Below are positions 42,488 to 50,435 of a stretch of 64,000 bases of DNA, in pieces. Position 1 is the first letter of the stretch. Every line of letters begins with the position of its first letter. Where the stretch lies: contig NZ_JACIVI010000008.1 in NCBI RefSeq assembly GCF_014145335.1, positions 1 to 64,000 of the forward strand, read 5' to 3'. The translations under genes and the position numbers were made by a program. The DNA is from Aquariibacter albus. GTDB lineage: Bacteria; Pseudomonadota; Gammaproteobacteria; Burkholderiales; Burkholderiaceae_C. Below the pieces are notes generated by a model. The model saw only the letters and a list, made by a program, of their open reading frames with translations. It did no database searches and was not told the origin of the DNA.

Positions 42488-43498
42488 TCAGCGGCCGGCA
42501 CCGGCCTCGAGCATCCAGGCCATCACGGCCTCGGGCAGGCCCAGCACATGGCCGGGGAAACGGCCGGCCGGAAAGCCGACGTGGCCGCCGGTCGGCGGTT
42601 GCCACAGGGTGACCCAGGGCCCGACCTCGTGCCGGCCCGGCAGGCTGTCGCCGGGCACGAAGGGGTCGTTGCGCGCATTCAGCACCAGGGCGGGCAGGCG
42701 GATCTGCGCCAGCCGCGGCTGCGAGGATGCACGCGCCCAGTAGTCCTCCGTGTCGCGGAAGCCGTGCAGCGGCGCGGTGAACACATTGTCGAAATCGTAG
42801 AGGTCGCGCGCGGCCAGCAGCCGCTCGCGGTCGAACAGGCCGGGATGCTGGGCCAGCTTGGCCAGGGCCTTGGGCTTCATCGTGCGCAGGAACATGCGCG
42901 TGTAGACCAGCCGGTTGAAGCCGCGGCCGATGGCATGGCCGCCGGCGGCCAGGTCGATCGGCGAGGACAGCGCGGCCACCGCAGCCGCCGTGGCCCGTGC
43001 GCTGTCGCCAGCCTCCTGGGCCCAGCGCAGCACGGCATTGCCGCCGAGCGAGACGCCGACCACCGCCAGCGGCGCCGCACTGCGCGCGCGCAGCCGCGCC
43101 AGCACCCAGCCGACCTCGGCATGGTCGCCCGAGTGGTAGGCCCGCGGTGCCAGGTTCAGCTCGCCCGAGCAGCCGCGAAAGTGCGGCACCACGTAATGCC
43201 AGCCGCGCGCCCGCGCCCAGTGCGCGAACGCCAGGGCATAGTGGCTGCGCGAGGACCCCTCCAGGCCGTGGAAAAGCACCAGCCAGGGCGCGTCCGGCGC
43301 GGTGCCCGGTGCCTCGCCGAAATCCAGGTCGATGAAGTCGCCGTCGGGCGTGGTCCAGCGTTCGCGGCGGTAGCTTGGCGGGGGGCCCAGGTAGGCCCGC
43401 GAGCCGAGTGCCGGCCAGATCGTCTGCAGGTTGCCCCCCAGCATGCCGCGACCGGCGAGCCAGCGCGGGGCGTGCGGGGTCGCGCCGGCGCCCTTCAA
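42488..43498 (-). CDS. YheT-family alpha/beta hydrolase
   Basis: 336 residues from TTG 43498, which overlaps the upstream stop (TTGA) and gives the expected N-terminus ending GGNLQTIWPAL; ATG 43444 would be shorter and cut the conserved APRWL part. HGLEGSSRSHY, FRGCSGELNL, nucleophile Ser in VVGVSLGGNAVLRW, Asp in NARNDPFVP and His in PPTGGHVGF. YheT enzymes are putative serine esterases with unknown substrate. A three-gene minus-strand unit joins it to the NTF2-like and DUF genes. Confidence 0.88.
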   Translation of the reverse strand: MKGAGATPHAPRWLAGRGMLGGNLQTIWPALGSRAYLGPPPSYRRERWTTPDGDFIDLDFGEAPGTAPDAPWLVLFHGLEGSSRSHYALAFAHWARARGWHYVVPHFRGCSGELNLAPRAYHSGDHAEVGWVLARLRARSAAPLAVVGVSLGGNAVLRWAQEAGDSARATAAAVAALSSPIDLAAGGHAIGRGFNRLVYTRMFLRTMKPKALAKLAQHPGLFDRERLLAARDLYDFDNVFTAPLHGFRDTEDYWARASSQPRLAQIRLPALVLNARNDPFVPGDSLPGRHEVGPWVTLWQPPTGGHVGFPAGRFPGHVLGLPEAVMAWMLEAGAGR

Positions 43499-43950
43499 TG
43501 CAGCACCACCGGACGGTGGTCCGACCCGGCAGGCATGCCGAGCGCAGCCGCAGCCGCCGGCGCCGGACTGGCGTGATGCAGCACCATGCGCCAGCCCTGC
43601 GGGGTCAGCAGGTAGACATTGCTGGCCAGGGCCTGGACCGACCGTGCCTCGCTGCCGCTGCCCAGGCGCACCGCTTCCACCACCTGGTGCACGGCCGTCT
43701 CCTCGCCGCGCAGACGCCGCACGGCCACCGGCTGCAGGTCGACGGGGCCCCGCGCGAAGATCTCGGCAAAGGAGCTGCGGATCGCTTCGGCGCCATGCAG
43801 CGCCGGGCCGCCCGGGTGGATGCAGCAGATCGCCTCGTCCTCGGCCCACACGGCCATCAGCTTCTCGAGGTCGCCGGTCTGCATGGCGTCATAGAAGCTG
43901 GCCTCGACATCGTCGGGCAGCAGGGGTAGGACCGGGGGCGGGACAGGCAT
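43495..43950 (-). CDS. NTF2/SnoaL-like protein
   Basis: 151 residues with the cone-shaped NTF2 fold signs: DVEASFYDAMQTGDLEKLMA, WAEDEAICCIHPGG, SFAEIFARGPVDL and WRMVLHHASPAP at the end. This DUF4440/SnoaL-like subfamily is often found beside the YheT hydrolase in betaproteobacteria. Its stop overlaps the next start. Role unknown; it could bind or isomerise a small molecule. Confidence 0.82.
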   Translation of the reverse strand: MPVPPPVLPLLPDDVEASFYDAMQTGDLEKLMAVWAEDEAICCIHPGGPALHGAEAIRSSFAEIFARGPVDLQPVAVRRLRGEETAVHQVVEAVRLGSGSEARSVQALASNVYLLTPQGWRMVLHHASPAPAAAAALGMPAGSDHRPVVLH

Positions 43951-44010
43951 GGCAGAGCGCGATTGTAGGAAGCCCGTCCCGGGCGGGCCCGCTCCCTAGA
44001 ATCGCCGCCC

Positions 44011-44646
44011 ATGCAAGCCCTGCCCCCCAGCGACTGGAGCGAACGCAGCCATGCCCTGGCCGCGCTGCTCGCCCGGGTCGGGCTGGGTGACCGAGCGGCT
44101 TTCCAGGCGCTCTACCGCCAGACCGCGCCGCATCTTTTTGCCGTCGTGCTGCGTATCCAGGGCAACCGAAGCCTCGCCGAGGATGTTTTGCAGGACGTGT
44201 ACGTCAACGTCTGGCGCGCCGCCCAGACCTTCGATGCCCAGCGCAGCCAGCCCCTGACCTGGCTGGGCAGCATCGCGCGCCACCGGGCCATCGACAGCCT
44301 GCGCCGCCAGCAGGCCCAGCCGGACACCGTGCCGCTCGACGGCACCGCGCATGGCGACGCCGGCGGCGACGAGGACCGTGCCCCGAGCCCCGAGCTGCCC
44401 AGCCCCGAGCCCGGCCCGATGGAGCTGCTCGAACGCGCGGCCTCGGCCCGCGCCCTGAACGACTGCATGGCCGGCCTGCGCCCGGAGCAGCAACAGGGCC
44501 TGGCCCTGGCCTTCTACCAGGGCCTCTCGCACAGCGAGGTGGCCGACCACCTCGGCCAGCCCCTGGGCACCGTCAAGAGCTGGTTGCGCCGGGGCCTGCT
44601 GGCCCTGCGCAGCTGCCTCGACCGCGCCGCCGAGCGCGAGCACTGA
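44011..44646 (+). CDS. ECF-type RNA polymerase sigma factor (SigK/RpoE-like)
   Basis: 211 residues. Region 2 contains DRAAFQALYRQTAPHLFAVV and RSLAEDVLQDVYVNVWRAAQ, then RSQPLTWLGSIARHRAIDSL; an acidic, proline-rich linker of about 35 residues; region 4 has LNDCMAGLRPEQQQGLALAF and HSEVADHLGQPLGTVKSWLR. The next gene, 7 bp later, encodes a RskA-type anti-sigma factor, so the pair is a membrane-stress regulatory module. Confidence 0.93.
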   Translation: MQALPPSDWSERSHALAALLARVGLGDRAAFQALYRQTAPHLFAVVLRIQGNRSLAEDVLQDVYVNVWRAAQTFDAQRSQPLTWLGSIARHRAIDSLRRQQAQPDTVPLDGTAHGDAGGDEDRAPSPELPSPEPGPMELLERAASARALNDCMAGLRPEQQQGLALAFYQGLSHSEVADHLGQPLGTVKSWLRRGLLALRSCLDRAAEREH

Positions 44647-44653
44647 ACCGGCC

Positions 44654-45436
44654 ATGGACTACGGACGCCCCCTCCTTGCCGACCGCCTGGCGGCCGAGTA
44701 CGTGCTTGGCACGCTGCGCGGCCCGGCCCGGCGTCGCTTCCAGACCCTGATGACGGCCCATCCCGCCCTGCGCACCGCGGTGCGCAGCTGGGAGGCGCGC
44801 CTGCTGCCGCTCGGCGTCAGCATCCCGCCGGTCGAGCCGCCGCAGCATCTGTGGGCGGCCATCGAGCAGCGGGCCTTCCCGGCCGCCCGACCCGCCGCCG
44901 CGCCGCCGCGCGGGTGGCGACGCCTGGGCCTGTGGCAGGGCCTGAGCGCGGCCGGCTTCGCGGCCGTCGTGTGGCTTCTCCTGGCGCGCGGCCCCCTGGG
45001 GCCCGAGCCACCGGCCCCGCTGGCCGCGCTGCCCCCGCCTCCGCCTCCGCGGCTGGCCGAACCACCCGCCCCGCCGCCGCCGGCCACGCCGCCCCTGCTG
45101 CTGGTGCTGGATCCCCAGGCCGCGCCGGCCGGCCGACGCCTGCCCGTGCTGCGCTTCGCCGCGGCCCTGAGCGCCGACGGGCGTGCGCTGGTGCTGCGCC
45201 CGCTGAGCGAGGCGCGCCTGGCCTCCAACCGTGCGCTGGAGCTGTGGGCCGTGCCTGCCGCCGGCGCGCCGCGCTCGCTGGGTCTGGTGTCGGCGGACGA
45301 GGGCACCACGGTCCTGCAGGCGCTGCAGGTCGAGGGCACGAGCGCCCTGGCGATCAGCCTGGAGCCGGCCGGCGGCTCGCCGACCGGCGCCCCCACCGGC
45401 CCGGTGCTGGCCGTCGGCGCGCTGCCGCCGCGCTGA
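44654..45436 (+). CDS. anti-sigma factor, RskA family
   Basis: 260 residues. The N-terminal part (LLADRLAAEYVLGTLRGPAR, HLWAAIEQRAF) is the zinc-free anti-sigma domain; a transmembrane helix at about 96-112 (LSAAGFAAVVWLLLARG) is followed by a Pro-rich linker and the periplasmic RskA domain (ALELWAVPAAGAPRSLGLV, ALAISLEPAGGSPTGAPTGP). It would hold the upstream sigma factor at the membrane until released by proteolysis. Confidence 0.9.
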   Translation: MDYGRPLLADRLAAEYVLGTLRGPARRRFQTLMTAHPALRTAVRSWEARLLPLGVSIPPVEPPQHLWAAIEQRAFPAARPAAAPPRGWRRLGLWQGLSAAGFAAVVWLLLARGPLGPEPPAPLAALPPPPPPRLAEPPAPPPPATPPLLLVLDPQAAPAGRRLPVLRFAAALSADGRALVLRPLSEARLASNRALELWAVPAAGAPRSLGLVSADEGTTVLQALQVEGTSALAISLEPAGGSPTGAPTGPVLAVGALPPR

Positions 45437-45522
45437 GGCCCGCCCGGCCTCGTCTCGCGGGGGGCATCCGGCACACGCCGGCGTGATCCATGCCACGCCG
45501 GCCTGGCCGGCTTGCAAGTGCT

Positions 45523-45560
45523 TGCATCCGGCCTGCATCCGGGATGGGGGGGGTGTCGTA
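45523..45560 (+). promoter_or_regulatory. possible ECF-type promoter with tandem TGCATCCGG
   Basis: TGCATCCGG occurs at 45523-45531 and 45534-45542, one helical turn apart, and CGTA at 45557-45560 lies 16 bp after the second TGCATCC, the geometry of an ECF -35/-10 pair. It precedes the DUF3455 gene by 78 bp and follows the sigma/anti-sigma genes. Assignment to that sigma factor is inference. Confidence 0.4.
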
Positions 45561-45638
45561 GTCCCCGTGTCAGGGCATGAGCCTGTGCCCGACGCCTCAT
45601 CCGACACCCTGCCTGACCTCCCGGAGTCTCCGCAAGCC

Positions 45639-46178
45639 ATGAGCAAGTTCCTCGTCCTCCCGGTGGCCGCTGCCGCCCTGCTGTCCGCCTGTGCCGCCCT
45701 GACCGGCCCCGCCCCCGTGGACAACGCCGCCCTGCCCGAGGCCGTCCGCGCCCCGGCGGGTAGCAAGCAGCTCGCGGTCCACATCGTCGACGACGGCAAG
45801 ATCACCTACGAATGCCGCGAGAAGGCCGACGCCAAGGGCAGCTACGCCTGGGTCTTCGTCGGCCCCGATGCCGCGCTGAAGGTGGGTGGCAAGTCCGTCG
45901 GCAAGTACTACGGCCCGCCGGCCACCTGGCTGTCGGACGATGGGTCCAAGGTCACCGGCAAGCAGCTTGCCGTCGCGTCCAACGGTGCGGCCAACATCCC
46001 GCTGCAGCTGGTGGAAGCCACTTCGGTCGGCGGCGACGGCCTGCTCAAGCCCGTCAGCCACATCCAGCGCCTGAACACCGTGGGGGGCATCGCCCCGGCC
46101 AAGACCTGCGACGCCGCCAGCAAGGGCGCCAAGGAAGTGGTCGGCTACAAGGCCGACTACGTCTACTACACGCGCTGA
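45639..46178 (+). CDS. DUF3455 lipoprotein
   Basis: 179 residues; start ATG 45639 with CGGAG upstream. Signal peptide with lipobox (AAALLSACAAL). The mature part matches DUF3455: ITYECREKADAKGSYAWVFV, GPPATWLSDDGSKVTG, VGGDGLLKPVSHIQRLNTVG, KTCDAASKGAKEV and KADYVYYTR at the end. Function unknown. Position after a sigma/anti-sigma pair and behind a possible ECF promoter suggests it belongs to that stress regulon. Confidence 0.85.
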   Translation: MSKFLVLPVAAAALLSACAALTGPAPVDNAALPEAVRAPAGSKQLAVHIVDDGKITYECREKADAKGSYAWVFVGPDAALKVGGKSVGKYYGPPATWLSDDGSKVTGKQLAVASNGAANIPLQLVEATSVGGDGLLKPVSHIQRLNTVGGIAPAKTCDAASKGAKEVVGYKADYVYYTR

Positions 46179-46252
46179 GCCCGCACCGGGCCGTCTGCCG
46201 GCCCCGGGCGCTGCTTCCCTGCACACGCTGTGGGGCAGCCGATCCCATGATG

Positions 46253-46274
46253 CACGCCGCCTCCGGGCGGCGTG
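46253..46274 (+). terminator. hairpin downstream of the DUF3455 gene
   Basis: CACGCCGCC-TCCG-GGCGGCGTG, a 9-bp perfect stem followed by TTCCCTTCC; weak U content. Confidence 0.5.
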
Positions 46275-46301
46275 TTCCCTTCCGGCTTCGGCCTACGGGC
46301 C

Positions 46302-46622
46302 TCAGGCGGGCGAGCTCAGCTTGAGGCCGACGATGCCGGCCACGATCAGGCCCAGGCTGATCAGGCGCCCGGCCGTCGCCGGTTCGCCGAACAGCAGCAT
46401 GCCGAGCAGGGCCGTGCCGACCGCGCCGATGCCGACCCAGATCGCATAGGCGGTGCCGACGGGCAGCGACTTCATCGCCAGGCCCAGCAGCAGGACGCTG
46501 CCGACCATCGCCCCCAGCGTCAGCACGCTGGGCAGCCAGCGGCTGAAGCCCTCGGTGTACTTCAGGCCGATGGCCCAGCCCATTTCGAGCAGACCGGCGA
46601 TCAGGAGGAGGAACCAGGCCAT
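46302..46622 (-). CDS. small multidrug resistance protein, SugE/Gdx guanidinium exporter type
   Basis: 106 residues with four transmembrane helices. The SMR-defining Glu13 is present ([16 protein letters not shown]), and [17 protein letters not shown] is the signature of the SugE/Gdx subtype rather than EmrE. Gdx exports guanidinium in exchange for protons. The upstream sequence contains a perfect GGCGCCC/GGGCGCC hairpin (46648-46666), but no guanidine riboswitch consensus. Confidence 0.9.
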   Translation of the reverse strand: MAWFLLLIAGLLEMGWAIGLKYTEGFSRWLPSVLTLGAMVGSVLLLGLAMKSLPVGTAYAIWVGIGAVGTALLGMLLFGEPATAGRLISLGLIVAGIVGLKLSSPA

Positions 46623-46710
46623 GGGGTGTCCGGTGAGCAGGGCAGACGGCGCCCGGTGAGGGCGCCGATGCAGGCTTCGCGCCAGCCCGGGCGGCGGGGC
46701 GCGTCGGGCC

Positions 46711-46944
46711 TCAGCAGCGGCCGGAGCGGCGGCTGCGCGGCTGGAGCTTGTCGAGCTCGGCCAGGCGTTCCTTGAGCAGCAGCATCAGGGTACGGGCATG
46801 CTCCACGGGCAGGCGCAGCGTGCTGTCGGCGCTGTCCTCGCCGGCCTTGCGCGGCAGCACCAGGGCCTGCAGGCCGATGTCGATCGCGCCCTTGTCATGG
46901 CGGGCGGAGACGAGGCGCTGCACCTCGATGTCATAGGTCTTCAC
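46711..46944 (-). CDS. small hypothetical protein
   Basis: 77 residues from GTG 46944, the start giving [20 protein letters not shown]. The composition and third-position G+C are coding-like; it reads as a beta-strand segment ([12 protein letters not shown]), then a helix ([20 protein letters not shown]) and a basic Arg-rich tail. No family is recognised. It lies 88 bp downstream of the start of gdx, is divergent from the hydroxypyruvate isomerase gene and could share its promoter region. Confidence 0.55.
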   Translation of the reverse strand: MKTYDIEVQRLVSARHDKGAIDIGLQALVLPRKAGEDSADSTLRLPVEHARTLMLLLKERLAELDKLQPRSRRSGRC

Positions 46945-47052
46945 GGACGGGCTCGGTGGCTGGAATGAGGCCGATTGTCGGAGCCCGCGGGCGGGGCCGG
47001 CCGCGGCTTTGGGCATGATCCCGGCCTGCCTGCTCCTTTCGCCCGCGCTGCC

Positions 47053-47892
47053 ATGCCCCGCTTTGCCGCCAACCTGTCGATGCTCTACACCGAGTGGCCG
47101 CTGCTGCAGCGCCCGCAGGCGGCGGCCGAGGACGGCTTCGAAGGCCTGGAGATCCAGTTTCCCTATACCGAGCCGGTGGCCGCCTGGCAGGACGCCCTGG
47201 CGGCCGCCGGCCGGCCGCTGGTCTTGATGAATGCGCCGGTGGCCGGTCGCACGCCGGCCGAGGCGGCGGCGGCCTGGACCGCCGGCGAGCGCGGCGTGGC
47301 GGCGCTGCCGGGCCGCGAGGACGAGTTCCGCGCCGGCTTCGACCTGGCCTGCCAGTACGCCCTGGCCCTGGGCGTGCCGCGCCTGCACGTGCTGGCCGGT
47401 TGCCTGCCGCCCGGTGCGCAGCGCAGCGAGCTGCAACCCACCTACCTCGCCAATCTGCGCTGGGCGGCCGAGCGCCTGCGCGGCAGCGGCCTGACGCTGC
47501 TGATCGAGCCGATCAATCTGCGCGACATGCCCGGCTACTTCCTGAACCGCCAGGACCATGGCCACGAGATCCTCGACCTGCTTGAAGCCGGCGGCCTCCA
47601 GCCCGAGGCCGACGGCCGCCGCCTGGTGCAGGTGCAGATGGACCTCTACCACGCCCAGGTCGTCGAGGGGGACATCAGCCGCAAGCTGGAACGCTGGCTG
47701 GGAAGCGGCCGCGTCGGCCACCTGCAGATCGCCGCGGTGCCCGACCGCGGCGAGCCCGATGCCGGCGAGCTGCACCATCCGCACCTCTTCCGTCTGATCG
47801 ACGCCCTGGGCTGGACGGGCTGGGTGGGCGCCGAATACCGGCCGCGCGCCGGCACGCGGGCCGGGCTGGGCTGGCGCCACGCGGCGGGCTGA
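47053..47892 (+). CDS. hyi: hydroxypyruvate isomerase (Hyi/OtnI family)
   Basis: 279 residues of TIM-barrel type. PRFAANLSMLYTEWPLLQRP, DGFEGLEIQFPY, LIEPINLRDMPGYFLNRQDH with the catalytic Glu, VQMDLYHAQVVEGD, HLQIAAVPDRGEPD and WVGAEYRPRAGT with the second Glu match Hyi/OtnI. It interconverts hydroxypyruvate and tartronate semialdehyde in glyoxylate-derived carbon use, or acts as 2-oxo-tetronate isomerase (OtnI); no neighbouring gene settles which. Confidence 0.9.
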   Translation: MPRFAANLSMLYTEWPLLQRPQAAAEDGFEGLEIQFPYTEPVAAWQDALAAAGRPLVLMNAPVAGRTPAEAAAAWTAGERGVAALPGREDEFRAGFDLACQYALALGVPRLHVLAGCLPPGAQRSELQPTYLANLRWAAERLRGSGLTLLIEPINLRDMPGYFLNRQDHGHEILDLLEAGGLQPEADGRRLVQVQMDLYHAQVVEGDISRKLERWLGSGRVGHLQIAAVPDRGEPDAGELHHPHLFRLIDALGWTGWVGAEYRPRAGTRAGLGWRHAAG

Positions 47893-47900
47893 GCCCGGGC

Positions 47901-48857
47901 TCAGGGCCGGTCCGGGGCCTGCAGCGCCTCGGTCGCGCCGGGCGGGGCAGGCTGCGTGTCGAGATGGCAATCCCGCTGGGCCCGGTCGGCCGCGATGGCC
48001 GCTTCCAGCGTGTCCTGCAGGCTGTGCAGGCTGAGGAAGACCGCGCGCGGGCCGCCCGGCGCCTCGCGGCGCGAGACCACCATGCCGCCGATCCGCCACT
48101 GCGCCGGGTCGTCCGGATCGGCGGCCGGGCCGTCGGCTGCCTGCGCCTGCCGCAGCGGCCCGTAGAGCAGCGGCCCGCCCGACTGGCCGGCCGCGCCGCG
48201 GCAGCTGGAGCGCCAGCCGCCGAAGGGTGCGTCGTGCTCGCCGGTGGCGCAGGGTGCTTCCAGCACCGCGCGCGGTTCGGGCCCGGGCTTGGCGACGTCG
48301 GCCGGCAGGCCCAGCAGGCGCAGCGGCTGGCCCTTGCGCGGCGCCTGGCCGGCCAGGCGTTCGGGGGGCAGCGCGCGGCCGGGCTGGGCGGTGTCCAGGC
48401 GCAGCAGGGCCCAGTCCTGGTGGCTGCCCATGATCTGACCGACGGCGATCACCTCGGCCTCGCCCCGCGCCGGGAGCTGGCCCTCGCGCCGGGCCATCTG
48501 CCAGCGCACGCGGGCGCCGAGCGGGCTGTCGAAGCTGAAGACCGGGTCGCCGCCCGCGCCCGGCGTGGCGGCATTCACGCCGTGCCGCACCGTCAGGCCG
48601 TAGCGGCCGGGGCAATCGGCCTGCGGCCACAGGAAGCCGGTGCTGAGCAGCTCGTTGATGGGTCGCCCGTCCAGCCAGGCACCCTGCACCTGGAAGAGTG
48701 CGGCCACCGCTTCGCGCACGGCCGGCAGCACCGGATCGGGCGTGGCGGCGGGCTGGGCCTGTGCGGCGCCGGCACCCAGCAGCAGGCCCAGCAGGGCCGC
48801 CGCCAGGCCGGCGCTGCCCGATGCCGGCGGGGGCCTGCGGGCCGGGCGTGCCGCCAT
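47901..48857 (-). CDS. secreted trypsin-like serine peptidase
   Basis: 318 residues; ATG 48857 overlaps the xdhC stop. Signal peptide (LAAALLGLLLGAGAAQAQPA). The trypsin-type triad appears as His in LTVRHGV (in place of TAAHC), Asp in HQDWALLRL and Ser in GAAGQSGGPLLYG. Distant S1 family; similar proteins occur in betaproteobacteria without known substrate. The 3' end forms a 14-bp palindrome with the hyi stop codon. Confidence 0.75.
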   Translation of the reverse strand: MAARPARRPPPASGSAGLAAALLGLLLGAGAAQAQPAATPDPVLPAVREAVAALFQVQGAWLDGRPINELLSTGFLWPQADCPGRYGLTVRHGVNAATPGAGGDPVFSFDSPLGARVRWQMARREGQLPARGEAEVIAVGQIMGSHQDWALLRLDTAQPGRALPPERLAGQAPRKGQPLRLLGLPADVAKPGPEPRAVLEAPCATGEHDAPFGGWRSSCRGAAGQSGGPLLYGPLRQAQAADGPAADPDDPAQWRIGGMVVSRREAPGGPRAVFLSLHSLQDTLEAAIAADRAQRDCHLDTQPAPPGATEALQAPDRP

Positions 48858-49906
48858 CAGGCGTCCAGGCCCTGGCAGGCCGCTGGCAGGCCCTGGCCCA
48901 GCCGCAGCGCGTCGCGGCCCTGCAGGCCGGCCGGCAGTTCGGCGCCGTAGCGCACAGCCGTCATCTCGGCCAGGATGGCCACGGCGATCTCGGGCGGCGT
49001 GCGCGCGCCCAGGCGCAGGCCGATCGGCCCGTGCAGGCGCGCGAGCTGCGCCGCGCTCAGGCCGAAGTGCTCGGCCAGCCGCGCCTGCCGCTTGCGCTGG
49101 TTCAGGGCCGAGCCGAGCGCGCCGACGTAGAAGGCCGGCGAGGCCAGGGCCTCCATCAGCGCGAGGTCGTCGAGCTTGGGGTCGTGCGTCAGCGCGACGA
49201 TGGCGGTGTGCGCATCGGGCTTCATCGCGAGCACCACGTCGTCCGGCATGCCCGGCACGAGGGGCGCATTCACCACCGGCCAGCCGCCGGCATGCTCCTC
49301 GCGCGGATCGCAGACGCTGACCGCGTAGCCGAGCGCGACGGCCATCTCCGCCAGGTAGCGGCCGAGCTGACCGGCACCGATGATCAGCAGCCGCCAGGAC
49401 GGGCCGTGGGTGCTGACCAGGCTGCCGCGCCCGTCCTCGGCGGTCTCGTCCAGCCAGGTGCCGTCGGGCGCCTCGCCGGCCAGGGCCTGGAGCTGCACCC
49501 GGCCGTCGGCCAGGCTCAGGCGGCGCTGCATGCGCTCGCCGGCGGCCAGGCGCGCGAGCAGCTCGTCGAGCGCCGACTGCAGCCCCAGCGGCTCCATCAC
49601 CAGCGCCACCGTGCCGCCGCAGGGCAGGCCGAAACGCGCCGCCTCCTCGCCGCTCACGCCGTAGCGCAGGCGCTCGGGTCCCCGGGCCGCCAGGCGGCCT
49701 TCGCGCATGCGCAGTACCAGGTCGTCCTCGATGCAGCCGCCGGAGACCGAGCCCGCCAGGCGGCCGTCGTCGCGCAGCGCCAGCAGCGCCCCGACCGGCC
49801 GCGGCGCCGAGCCCCAGGTCCGCACCACGGTGCCGAGCACCACCCGGTGGCCCTGCGCCATCCAGGCCTGCGCCTCGCGCAGCACCTCAAGGTCCATGTT
49901 GTCCAT
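48857..49906 (-). CDS. XdhC/CoxI-family molybdenum-cofactor insertion protein
   Basis: 349 residues from ATG 49906. N-terminal XdhC_CoxI domain (VVLGTVVRTWGSAPRPVGAL, SVSGGCIEDDLVLRM) and C-terminal NAD-binding domain (LLIIGAGQLGRYLAEMAVAL, VALTHDPKLDDLALM, YVGALGS, RTPPEIAVAILAEMTA). XdhC adds sulfurated molybdenum cofactor to xanthine dehydrogenase or CO dehydrogenase. No xdhA/xdhB lies in this window, so its client is encoded elsewhere. Confidence 0.9.
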   Translation of the reverse strand: MDNMDLEVLREAQAWMAQGHRVVLGTVVRTWGSAPRPVGALLALRDDGRLAGSVSGGCIEDDLVLRMREGRLAARGPERLRYGVSGEEAARFGLPCGGTVALVMEPLGLQSALDELLARLAAGERMQRRLSLADGRVQLQALAGEAPDGTWLDETAEDGRGSLVSTHGPSWRLLIIGAGQLGRYLAEMAVALGYAVSVCDPREEHAGGWPVVNAPLVPGMPDDVVLAMKPDAHTAIVALTHDPKLDDLALMEALASPAFYVGALGSALNQRKRQARLAEHFGLSAAQLARLHGPIGLRLGARTPPEIAVAILAEMTAVRYGAELPAGLQGRDALRLGQGLPAACQGLDA

Positions 49907-50001
49907 GGCGGGATCATGCCGCGCGCCCGCCCGTCCGTGCCGCGCTGCGGGTATGCGCGGCACACTGCGGCGCCCTTGTCTGCCGTCCCAGGCCCGCCGC
50001 C

Positions 50002-50385
50002 ATGCCCCTCATCAAGTTCGGCGCCACGCCGCCCGCCACCGCCCCGGACATCGACCATCCGCGCCCGGAGCGCCTGCTGCAAGGCCGTCCGCGCCGCGAG
50101 ACCTGGAACCTGGCCAGCCCGGCCGTGGCCGGCGCGCAGATGGATGCCGGCCTGTGGCGCTGCGAGCCCGGCCACTGGCGCATCGCCCTGGACGCCGACT
50201 GCAGCGAGCTCTTCACCGTGCTGGCCGGCCGCTGCCGCGTGCACGACGAGGCCGGTGGCTTCGAGGAGGTCGGCCCGGGCGAGGCCCTGATCCTGCCGCC
50301 CGGCTTCCGCGGCAGCTTCGAGGTGCTGGAGACGCTGACCAAGAGCTACGCCATCCTCTCGGCCGCGTCGACGCCGGCGGCCTGA
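50002..50385 (+). CDS. cupin-domain protein (Cupin_3, DUF861-like)
   Basis: 127 residues. The single cupin barrel shows GLWRCEPGHWRIALDADCSE, LFTVLAGRCRVHDEAG and GEALILPPGFRGSFEVLE. This subfamily resembles (S)-ureidoglycine aminohydrolase-type cupins but usually has no firm role. It is divergent from xdhC, and its 3' end is convergent with the PcaC-PcaD fusion gene. Confidence 0.82.
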   Translation: MPLIKFGATPPATAPDIDHPRPERLLQGRPRRETWNLASPAVAGAQMDAGLWRCEPGHWRIALDADCSELFTVLAGRCRVHDEAGGFEEVGPGEALILPPGFRGSFEVLETLTKSYAILSAASTPAA

Positions 50386-50435
50386 ACGGCCCGCGGCCAT
50401 CGGTTGTCAGGCCGCCGGGCGACGGGCCCGGCCGG

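Noticed and set aside
46623-46720. Guanidine riboswitch upstream of the Gdx-type exporter gene
   Set aside because: A perfect hairpin is present, but its loop (TCACC on the RNA strand) is not the ACGR loop of guanidine-II, and no guanidine-I or -III consensus blocks are visible.
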